From assembly GCF_001675045.1 (NCBI RefSeq), contig NZ_LYPA01000021.1:1-34523 (forward strand): a stretch of DNA of 34,523 nucleotides. Reading direction: 5' to 3'. Of this stretch, positions 17,451 through 24,095 are shown in pieces. The DNA comes from Paenibacillus oryzae. GTDB taxonomy: Bacteria > Bacillota > Bacilli > Paenibacillales > Paenibacillaceae. The notes beneath the pieces were generated by a model. It was given only the letters and a program-made list of their open reading frames with translations. It had not been told where the DNA came from and searched no databases. A program made the translations under genes and the position numbers. The number at the start of each line of letters is the position of its first letter. The stretch's first letter is position 1.

Positions 17451-17939
17451 TTACTTTAGCTCCACCATCTCGTTTACATGTGTGCCTTCTGTATCTTTGC
17501 CAATCATTCGGTTAAACAGAAACTTCATCATCTTAAAGGCGTTGCCGGAATCCCAATATTCAGCGGTTTCGGCTTTTACCTTAATCAGGACGAGGTTAGG
17601 GTCGTCAATCGAGGTTTGCAGCAATTTTTCATACGCCGGGCTCCAGAATTGCTTCAGCTTTTCTTTGTCATTCACCAGTTCGGCCACGCCGCGAATAGAG
17701 ACATAGGATTTCCCGGCATAAGCGACATTCACTTGCTTGTTATGGAGCAGCTCGTGGAACTTGCCTGTGTCTTTTTTGGTTAGAAACCACAGGTCGCCGT
17801 CAAACTCAACCTCCTGGGTTTTCATTGGCCTTGACACCAGCCCTTCAGGCGATACGGTTGTCAGCATGGCCGTTTCGATGCCTTTAATCAGAGACCGGAC
17901 CTTTTCAATCGCTTCGTGGTTATCGGAGGTTGTATTCAT
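17451..17939 (-). CDS. Pyridoxamine 5'-phosphate oxidase-like general stress protein
   Basis: This 162-residue split-barrel FMN-binding protein resembles the general stress protein 26 group (B. subtilis YdaG type). Seen are the N-terminal AMLTTVSPEGLVSRPM strand-turn, DLWFLTKKDTGK, VNVAYAGKSYVSIRGVAE and a C-terminal AEYWDS. Such proteins bind flavin or related cofactors, and their reaction is mostly unknown. ATG 17939 is chosen because AAAGGTG lies nine bases upstream. The GTG at 17951 would overlap that site. It diverges from the XRE-DnaA domain gene across a 234-bp region. Confidence 0.85.
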   Translation of the reverse strand: MNTTSDNHEAIEKVRSLIKGIETAMLTTVSPEGLVSRPMKTQEVEFDGDLWFLTKKDTGKFHELLHNKQVNVAYAGKSYVSIRGVAELVNDKEKLKQFWSPAYEKLLQTSIDDPNLVLIKVKAETAEYWDSGNAFKMMKFLFNRMIGKDTEGTHVNEMVELK

Positions 17940-18035
17940 ACATGAAGTCACCTTTCAACAATAAATTTTTATTTAGTCTGCGCTAGCTGTCCATTGTCCA
18001 TTCAAACCAATAAACTTTTGCGGCTTCTGTCGCTT

Positions 18036-18075
18036 GCAGCATGCTGCCGCTTATTTTGCAACCTGCGGTTGCAAA
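18036..18075. promoter_or_regulatory. Two adjacent palindromes upstream of the XRE gene
   Basis: GCAGCATGCTGC (18036-18047) is a perfect 12-bp palindrome. Eight bases on, TTTGCAACC (18055-18063) and GGTTGCAAA (18067-18075) form a perfect 9-bp inverted repeat around TGC. They may be operators for the adjacent XRE protein. The second could also act as a hairpin before the T6 run near 18081. An extended -10-like TGC-TACGAT lies at 18127-18135. Confidence 0.5.
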
Positions 18076-18173
18076 TGGTGTTTTTTATTATTCAACCTGC
18101 CGTCGATACAACTGCCGGCTATTTTCTGCTACGATTTTTGCAGGCGGACATGCCTATTGGGGAGGATTAATTC

Positions 18174-18815
18174 ATGCTGGATAATCAAAAAATCGGACGC
18201 ACCATTCACCGTCTGCGAAAAGGCGCAAATATGACGCAATCGGAGCTTTCAGACCAACTGGGCATTAGCCACCAGGCCGTATCCAAATGGGAAAATGGCG
18301 AATGTCTGCCTGATATTGAAGTGTTGCTCCATCTCTCAAAAATGTTTGGTCTATCGGTCGAAGAGCTGTTGCTGGGTTCGCCGGAAACGGCCCATTTTTT
18401 AACTGAGGCGGCAATAGAGACACAGACAGCGACAGAAAATCAGATAAAGGCAGAAGCAGGGACAGGGGTAAGGTCGGAAACTAAGATAGAGTCAGATGCA
18501 GTAACTACGACAGAGGCGGAGACTGGAACAGAAGCTAAGTCAGAGATAAGGCTGGAGGCTAGTGCCGATGTCGGGGTGGAGCAAAGCTTATGGGGAGATA
18601 TTTTAAGCGATCTTCAAGGTAAAATTAACTCTAAAAGCTATAATACATGGTTTTCGGGAGTGACCGGAAAAGTGGAGGGGAACACCTTGGTTATCACTTG
18701 TCACAATCCCTTTGGGAGGGAGTGGCTGCGCGGCAGATACTCCTTTATGATTGAAAAAGCGATAGAAGCAAGATGCGGCAAACCGGGATATAACATCGTT
18801 TTTCAGTCCAGATAA
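18174..18815 (+). CDS. XRE helix-turn-helix protein with C-terminal DnaA domain I-like region
   Basis: In this 213-residue protein residues 5-66 form a Cro/CI-type helix-turn-helix (MTQSELSDQLGISHQAVSKW). Residues about 70-135 are a Thr/Glu/Ala-rich linker without predicted fold. Residues 137-211 match the N-terminal domain I of DnaA: LWGDILSDLQGKI, the SYNTWFSG turn, GNTLVITCHNPFGREWL and RGRYSFMIEKAI follow the DnaA pattern closely. In DnaA this domain self-associates and binds DnaB and regulators such as SirA. There is no AAA+ domain or DnaA-type DNA-binding domain here. GGGGAGGA lies seven bases before ATG 18174. The MFS gene follows after 79 bp without a terminator and may be co-transcribed. 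Confidence 0.85.
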   Translation: MLDNQKIGRTIHRLRKGANMTQSELSDQLGISHQAVSKWENGECLPDIEVLLHLSKMFGLSVEELLLGSPETAHFLTEAAIETQTATENQIKAEAGTGVRSETKIESDAVTTTEAETGTEAKSEIRLEASADVGVEQSLWGDILSDLQGKINSKSYNTWFSGVTGKVEGNTLVITCHNPFGREWLRGRYSFMIEKAIEARCGKPGYNIVFQSR

Positions 18816-18894
18816 TCTTTAAACAAAGCTTCATCTTCCACATTGCCGGATACGGGAACGTTGAACGTGCAATATAACAAGGGAGGTGTAGCCG

Positions 18895-20316
18895 GTGAAC
18901 CGCCCGCTGGTCAAATACGTTATTTGTTTGGGAGCTTTTTTATCGAACCTGTCTGCCGGGATGTTTAACGTTTCATTACTGGATATTTCGTTGGATTTGA
19001 GCATTTTTCCAGCTTCGGCGCAGTGGGTGGTCAGCATTTATTTGCTTGTTATATCGGCGCTGCTGCCGATTATGGGCAAGCTTGGCGACCGTCTGGGGCG
19101 GCGCAAGGTCCATAATGTGGGGTTGTTCGCCTTTGCGGCAGGAGCGTTGGGATGCGCCCTGGCACCTAATGCCATGCTGCTATTGGGATTCCGGGCTGTT
19201 CAAGGAGTTGGCGCGGCTATGTATCAAGCGACCAATATGGCGTTGATCGTAGCTGTTTTTCCCAAGGAGCAGCGGGGCAGGGCGCTGGGACTTATGAGCA
19301 CCTTTGTAGCCGCGGGCTCTATAGCTGGTCCCGCATTGGGCGGTTTTATCGTTCAATGGCGTTCCTGGGAAAGCAACTTCTGGCTGTTGGCTGGCGTAGC
19401 CGTCGTTGTAGGCGTGCTTGCGGAGCGTAGCATTCCAAGAGATACAGAAATAGCAGGAGGCAGCCTGGATATTGGAGGAGCGATTTATTTTGCCGCTTGC
19501 TTGACCACGCTTATGATAGCCCTTGATTTGGGAGGACGGTCATCCTTCCTGTCGCTTCCCGTGCTGCTGCTAACGGGGGTGTCCGTTCTTTCAGGAGCAG
19601 CACTCACCGTGCGTCAGCGATATCTCCGCAGGTTGAATGGCAGAGGCGGCCAAGCAAAGGTGCCGGATCATGCCGGTAACAGCCTTCTGCTGCTTGGCGA
19701 CCGAAGATTCACATCGGGCATCGCCATTACGGTCATTACCTATATGGCGGCATTTGCGGCTCAGCTGGCTCTGCCGGCGGTTCTTCGGCTAGGGGGGATG
19801 GAGCCCGCCTGGATTGGGCTGACCATGATCGGTTATCCGCTTGCCCTGGTTATTGTCGCGCCGCTTAGCGGAGCAATCGCCGATCGAAAGGGACCACTCG
19901 GCATTATGACATACGGCTTGCTGCTGATGGCGGCAACGCTGGTTGTGCTGGGCCTGACAACTCCTGAGCCTGGGACAGGCTTTATTTTGCTCCCGATTGT
20001 ACTGCTGGGCTGCTCCATGGGAATGATTACCTCGCCAAACACAAGTCTTGTCATGGGATTGGCGCCCAAAGCAAATCTGGGTATGGCAAGCAGCCTGCTT
20101 GCGCTGTCCCGGAATATCGGAATGATGTTTGGCACGGCGGCAGGCGGTATTGTCATCGGCAGCAGCAGCGGGTTTGTCGGGTCGGACATGAGCTATCGCG
20201 CTGTGTTCCTTGCATGCTCGGTAGCAGTGGCGCTGGTCTGCATCTTGTCGGCTTATGTCTATCGCCGCGCTGACAAAGCAAAGAGGACGACGGAGGTTGG
20301 CTGGCCCCGGCACTGA
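18895..20316 (+). CDS. MFS drug/proton antiporter-type exporter
   Basis: This 473-residue membrane protein probably has 12-14 helices, the size of DHA-type exporters. Motif A is GKLGDRLGRRKV at 61-72, and the antiporter motif C is AAGSIAGPALGG in helix 5. An Asp in the first helix (LLDISLDLS) fits the DHA2-type LDxTxVNVAL position. The family expels drugs or metabolites in exchange for protons, and the substrate is unknown. GTG 18895 follows GGGAGG at 18881-18886. The position 79 bp behind the XRE-DnaA domain gene suggests that protein may regulate it. Confidence 0.85.
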   Translation: MNRPLVKYVICLGAFLSNLSAGMFNVSLLDISLDLSIFPASAQWVVSIYLLVISALLPIMGKLGDRLGRRKVHNVGLFAFAAGALGCALAPNAMLLLGFRAVQGVGAAMYQATNMALIVAVFPKEQRGRALGLMSTFVAAGSIAGPALGGFIVQWRSWESNFWLLAGVAVVVGVLAERSIPRDTEIAGGSLDIGGAIYFAACLTTLMIALDLGGRSSFLSLPVLLLTGVSVLSGAALTVRQRYLRRLNGRGGQAKVPDHAGNSLLLLGDRRFTSGIAITVITYMAAFAAQLALPAVLRLGGMEPAWIGLTMIGYPLALVIVAPLSGAIADRKGPLGIMTYGLLLMAATLVVLGLTTPEPGTGFILLPIVLLGCSMGMITSPNTSLVMGLAPKANLGMASSLLALSRNIGMMFGTAAGGIVIGSSSGFVGSDMSYRAVFLACSVAVALVCILSAYVYRRADKAKRTTEVGWPRH

Positions 20317-20382
20317 TCCGGCGATTATCTACAATTAAACCGTTTCTACCAGTATTTTAGCAATGCTTGCGGAGGTTTACTT

Positions 20383-20391
20383 TGGTATACT
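20383..20391 (+). promoter_or_regulatory. Extended -10 promoter for the SLH-GH18 gene
   Basis: TGG-TATACT lies 36 bases before GTG 20427. No matching -35 is visible. Confidence 0.45.
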
Positions 20392-20426
20392 TCGACAATC
20401 AGAGCTGAAGGAGGCTTTATAGTCTC

Positions 20427-22049
20427 GTGAAACGGATACGGGGTAGATTCGGTTTATTGGCTGCGGCTGCGGTTATGGCATGCGGCCTGTTTGCTCCGCG
20501 CGCCTGGGCTGGGCAAAAGGTTCCTTTTGTGGACATAGGGAGCAGCTATGCGCAAGCTTCCATCATACATCTCTATCAACAAAAAATAATGACAGGCACT
20601 TCCCTGACCGCATTTTCGCCCGACAAATTAATGACAAGAGCGCAATTATTGACCTCCCTGAACCGGATGCTCAAGCTGGAGCCCCTGTTTAGCCCGATCT
20701 CTCCGTTTAGCGATGTTCCGCGCGACGCCTGGTATTACGGTTGGGTTCAAGCGTCTGTTCAGCTGGAGCTGGCTAAGGGCACTTCTTCCACAAGGTTTTC
20801 GCCGGAGAAGGCAGTTACGCGTCAGGAAGCGGCGGTTTTGCTGGTCAATGCTCTAAAGCAAAACGATAGTGACGCTAACGCCAACGCCAGCACGATATTT
20901 GGGGACGGACAAGACATTGCGGAATGGGCCAAACCTGGGGTGGCCGCCGCTTACGAGCTGGGACTTATAAAAGGAGACGGAGCCGGAAATTTCCGGCCCG
21001 CCGATTCCATCACCCGGCAAGAGGCCGCGGTGCTTCTGGACCGCGTTTTGCAGAACGAGGCTTGGGCAGCAGAGCTTGACCGTTCCCGCGAGGAGAGGAT
21101 CGTGATGGGCTGGAATTATGGGCAAACGACTGCACAATTTCAAGCCAATCTAGGGCAGTCCAATGTTAATACGTTATCGCCCAGATGGTATTTTGCCGAC
21201 GGGGATGGCGCAATTGCGGATCAAACGGACTCAAGCCTAACCCTCTGGGCAAAAGGAAATGACAAAAAGGTGTGGGCGATGGTTGGGAATCGCGCTGACC
21301 AGGACGCAACGCATGAGATGTTATCCAATGCGGCGAGTCGGGAGCGTGCTGTTGAGGCGCTTACCGCTCTGGCGGTAAAGTACCGTTTGGACGGGCTTAA
21401 CCTGGATTTTGAAAATGTAGCGCCGCAAGACCGGACGGTATTAACAACCTTTGTTGCTTCGCTTGCCCGGGGACTGCATGACAATGGAATGGTGTTGTCG
21501 GTAGACGTTTCTCCCGACCGCGATACGGACTGGACGGAGGCCTTTGATTATGCGGCTCTTGGCCGCCAGGCGGATTACATCGTGCTTATGGGCTATGACG
21601 AGCATTATAGCGGCAGCCCGATACCGGGACCCAATGCCTCGTTGCCCTATGTTCAAAAGGCCGTTAACAGGCTGCTGCAAGCGGTATCCGCTGACAAAAT
21701 CATTCTGGCCTTGCCCTTCTACAACCGGGAATGGACGCCGGAGCAGCCGGGAGCGCTTCGCTCATCGCGGTTTATATCGCTTCAAGAGCAAAATGAGCTG
21801 GTGATCCGGCATTCCGCCAAGCCGGTATGGGATGCTGAGCTAGGACAATACATGGTTAGCTACATGGACGGTTCTGTGATGCGGAAGCTATGGCTGGAGG
21901 AAGGCCGATCCCTATCGGCCAAATACCGGCTGGCTATCGACAAGGGGCTGGCCGGGGTTGCTTATTGGTACATTGGCGGGGAAAGCCCCGATATTTGGGC
22001 CAGTCTAAGGAATACCGAAACCTATGCGCAGTACTCATTCTCATCATAA
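20427..22049 (+). CDS. SLH-domain glycoside hydrolase family 18 protein
   Basis: The 540-residue exported protein starts at GTG with GAAGGAGG twelve bases upstream. It has a signal peptide ending near AWA (residue 28) and three SLH repeats at about 34-90, 94-145 and 158-210. A GH18 barrel follows at about 222-540. The catalytic motif is D322-G-L-N-L-D327-F-E329, with E329 as the acid, and YIVLMGYDEH follows at 384-393. Asn replaces the first inner Asp of DxxDxDxE, as is common in the spore-germination SleL/YaaH-like group. It probably cleaves N-acetylglucosamine-containing wall glycans while held to the wall by the SLH repeats. It appears monocistronic. Confidence 0.9.
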   Translation: MKRIRGRFGLLAAAAVMACGLFAPRAWAGQKVPFVDIGSSYAQASIIHLYQQKIMTGTSLTAFSPDKLMTRAQLLTSLNRMLKLEPLFSPISPFSDVPRDAWYYGWVQASVQLELAKGTSSTRFSPEKAVTRQEAAVLLVNALKQNDSDANANASTIFGDGQDIAEWAKPGVAAAYELGLIKGDGAGNFRPADSITRQEAAVLLDRVLQNEAWAAELDRSREERIVMGWNYGQTTAQFQANLGQSNVNTLSPRWYFADGDGAIADQTDSSLTLWAKGNDKKVWAMVGNRADQDATHEMLSNAASRERAVEALTALAVKYRLDGLNLDFENVAPQDRTVLTTFVASLARGLHDNGMVLSVDVSPDRDTDWTEAFDYAALGRQADYIVLMGYDEHYSGSPIPGPNASLPYVQKAVNRLLQAVSADKIILALPFYNREWTPEQPGALRSSRFISLQEQNELVIRHSAKPVWDAELGQYMVSYMDGSVMRKLWLEEGRSLSAKYRLAIDKGLAGVAYWYIGGESPDIWASLRNTETYAQYSFSS

Positions 22050-22073
22050 ACTCTGAATACCTCTCATCTATGA

Positions 22074-22125
22074 AAAAGGGTGTTTCCGCTTTGTCGCCGC
22101 CGACAATGGAAACACCCTTTTACAT
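22074..22125. terminator. Strong bidirectional terminator
   Basis: AAAAGGGTGTTTCC (22074-22087) pairs perfectly with GGAAACACCCTTTT (22108-22121), and an inner TTGTCG/CGACAA stem caps it. It separates the convergent GH18 and methyltransferase genes. Confidence 0.9.
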
Positions 22126-22153
22126 ACAATGATATCAGCCGCAGTGAAGCCGC

Positions 22154-23710
22154 TTAATTGCCATCGAAATGGTTGATCAAGGCTAATGCTTCTTCGTGAT
22201 CCGGTTCAGCCTCTAACAATTGGCGCGTATAGCTTAAGCCTTCATCATCCATTCCCAGCTCGAAGCAGCAAATGGCCAGGCAATAATAAAGAGTGGATAC
22301 AACGTCATCGGGGTCTTCTTGAATCGCAATTTCCAGAAACCGTTTGGATTCCTCGTACCTGTCCATTTCAAACAAAAGCAACCCTGCATCAAGCGCGATG
22401 CCGTACTTTTGCTGCATGACATAAAACGATGCCCACATGCTCTCTATGCCTTGAAGCAAATCCATTTTTTCTTCATCGTTGGCATCAACCAGCAGACTGG
22501 AAATGCGCTTGCTGCTTTGAGAGAACAGCTCCACGTCGAAGCCTCCCAGACGCCAAAAGCTTAGCAGCTCGGACAGGACCATGCTCTCCAGATGTTTATC
22601 TACCCATTCCTTCAGGTTATAAAAATCGTCCGGGCCAAACCGCTCAACGAAGCGGCGATAGGCCAAGCGGGTTTGAACATACGTCATTGGCGAGTCAAGC
22701 TGCAGGATGCAGCCTACATTTATATTTTTGTAATGATGGGAGGGGAATAAGGAAAGGCCTCCGTTCATTTCCGCTACATGTCCGATAGCATGGTAATTGG
22801 CCGTTACCGAGAAGCTGCCATGCAGAATTAGTTCAGGCGGCTCCGCAAATTTAAAGCAGTCCAGCAGGTGGTCTCCTTTGTCTGCTGTCAGGAGAAGATA
22901 TCCGGCTTGTGACAGACCGTTTAACACATCCAGACAAGCCAGCGCCTTGACGGGAAACAAGATGTGAGAGTCCTCCAGCTGCTCCCGATAAAGGGCGATG
23001 GTATCCCGGTAAGGGTAGCTTTCCTGCTCGTATTCCGGCGCGCGCCGGTGAGTATAGCTCAAAGAAATTTGACGCAGCTGCTCGGAAGGCTTCAAAGCTT
23101 CGGCGCCTTCGGGAAGCTCGGCAAATACATCTGTTTCATATACGCGGCCTTCGCCTATATATAGCAGCTCCTGCGGAATACCGTCAAAAAAGTAATTGGC
23201 GACGATAATTAAAGGCTGCTTCAAATCGCCTCCGCTAATGATTTCGCCAGATACGGCCAGCTTCAGCTCGGTATCCTGAACGGCGTCAAATCGCGCAAAG
23301 TCAAGAATGCCTTCGGCTATAAAGGATTGAAGAGCCGGATGTGTTTGCCAAGCTGTGACATTATTAATGGCCAGGTCTGTCATGATGTACTGAAAGGGCG
23401 GCAATGGAATGGCCGCGTATTGAATCAGGCGGCAAAGCTCCTGCAGCACATGAAGGGCGAAGCGGCCTGCTCCTGCCCCAAGCTCCACGATTCGTACGGC
23501 TTCCGAGCAATTGCTTTTGCCCGCCTGATCTTGCAGAAGTCCAAAAATCATCTCTGCATATGCCGTGCCAATCATAGGGTTGCAGGTTATAAATTGCGGA
23601 ACCTGGTCATTGTTCCAGGCTTTCAGGCCCTCTTCTTCGTAATACGCCCGGTTGATATCCCAGATCGGGGATTCGCTGTAGCGGTAACGCTGTTTTTTGG
23701 TAACTGCCAT
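22154..23710 (-). CDS. SAM-dependent methyltransferase (MidA/DUF185-like) with C-terminal TPR
   Basis: This is a 518-residue cytoplasmic protein. The SAM-binding motif is VRIVELGAGAGRFALHVL (motif I, ELGAGAGRF at about 76-84), preceded by the MIGTAYAEMIFGLL helix and followed by IMTDLA and IVANYFFDGIPQELL. These resemble the MidA/NDUFAF7-like group, which methylates protein arginine in mitochondria. Residues about 425-515 form two or three TPR-like helical pairs (LEIAIQEDPDDVVSTLYYCLAICCFELG), suggesting a protein partner. The target is unknown. A weak GCAGGA lies before ATG 23710. The 5' leader on this strand is long and structured (see the entries at 23809-24006). Confidence 0.75.
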   Translation of the reverse strand: MAVTKKQRYRYSESPIWDINRAYYEEEGLKAWNNDQVPQFITCNPMIGTAYAEMIFGLLQDQAGKSNCSEAVRIVELGAGAGRFALHVLQELCRLIQYAAIPLPPFQYIMTDLAINNVTAWQTHPALQSFIAEGILDFARFDAVQDTELKLAVSGEIISGGDLKQPLIIVANYFFDGIPQELLYIGEGRVYETDVFAELPEGAEALKPSEQLRQISLSYTHRRAPEYEQESYPYRDTIALYREQLEDSHILFPVKALACLDVLNGLSQAGYLLLTADKGDHLLDCFKFAEPPELILHGSFSVTANYHAIGHVAEMNGGLSLFPSHHYKNINVGCILQLDSPMTYVQTRLAYRRFVERFGPDDFYNLKEWVDKHLESMVLSELLSFWRLGGFDVELFSQSSKRISSLLVDANDEEKMDLLQGIESMWASFYVMQQKYGIALDAGLLLFEMDRYEESKRFLEIAIQEDPDDVVSTLYYCLAICCFELGMDDEGLSYTRQLLEAEPDHEEALALINHFDGN

Positions 23711-23808
23711 GTTTATGTATCCTGCTCTCTTTGAATGGTTAACTGCCTATCTATTTATTATGATCCTGTCTCTTATCTATCATAACCTTAAATGATAAAA
23801 GTGAAAGC

Positions 23809-23838
23809 AAAAAAACAGAAGCCAACGAAGGCTCCTGT
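23809..23838 (-). terminator. Minus-strand terminator in the methyltransferase leader
   Basis: Read on the minus strand, ACAGGAGCC (23838-23830) pairs with GGCTTCTGT (23823-23815) with one G-U pair and loop TTCGTT. Seven T follow. It lies about 100 bases before the methyltransferase start. Confidence 0.75.
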
Positions 23839-23852
23839 TCCGTTTGAAAAAT

Positions 23853-23873
23853 AAAAAAACCTCTATCAGGAGG
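23853..23873 (-). terminator. Second, weaker minus-strand terminator-like hairpin
   Basis: Read on the minus strand, CCTC-CTGATA-GAGG is followed by T7. The stem has only 4 bp, so it is doubtful alone. Its CTCCTG can also pair with CAGGAG of the hairpin at 23815-23838. Confidence 0.35.
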
Positions 23874-23887
23874 CATACAAAATAAAG

Positions 23888-23916
23888 TTGTGTCCGCAGA
23901 CACAATGTGTTATGAT
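23888..23916 (+). promoter_or_regulatory. helD promoter with inverted repeat over the -35
   Basis: TTGTGT (23888-23893) and TATGAT (23911-23916) are 17 bases apart, with a TGT extension of the -10. TTGTGTC-CGCA-GACACAA (23888-23905) is a perfect 7-bp inverted repeat covering the -35 and part of the spacer, a natural repressor site. The leader to helD would be about 170 nt. Confidence 0.6.
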
Positions 23917-23976
23917 GTAAAATGAATTTCATTTATTTAAAAATACACAGTTTAATCGCATCTTATTTACAATCTA

Positions 23977-24006
23977 ATCTTACCATGCTGCTTTATGTTT
24001 TGTCAA
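23977..24006 (-). promoter_or_regulatory. Minus-strand promoter upstream of the methyltransferase
   Basis: Read on the minus strand, a perfect TTGACA (24006-24001), an 18-base spacer ending in TGG, and TAAGAT (23982-23977) form a good promoter. Its transcript would start near 23970 and run through the hairpins before the methyltransferase. Confidence 0.6.
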
Positions 24007-24095
24007 ACTTTTTTTTTGACGCCGGGCATGGCCCGTAGAGGCAAGCGGTCTTTTTTGAGGTTTTCTCAACGACCATTAAAGGAGTGGGCTGAAGA

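Larger units (their letters stand above)
23711..24095. other. Divergent regulatory region between methyltransferase and helD
   Basis: This 385-bp AT-rich stretch has no credible gene. It carries a plus-strand promoter (23888-23916), a minus-strand promoter (23977-24006), two minus-strand terminator-like hairpins (23809-23873), and helD leader dyads: GTCAAA/TTTGAC near 24002-24019, CGGGC/GCCCG near 24023-24035, and TTGAG/CTCAA near 24054-24068. Confidence 0.6.

Noticed and set aside
23780..23932. 50-codon minus-strand frame giving a hydrophobic peptide in the methyltransferase leader
   Set aside because: It has no ribosome binding site. Its Phe/Leu richness comes from the T-runs of two terminators, and a terminator lies inside it. 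It is kept only as a remote possibility.
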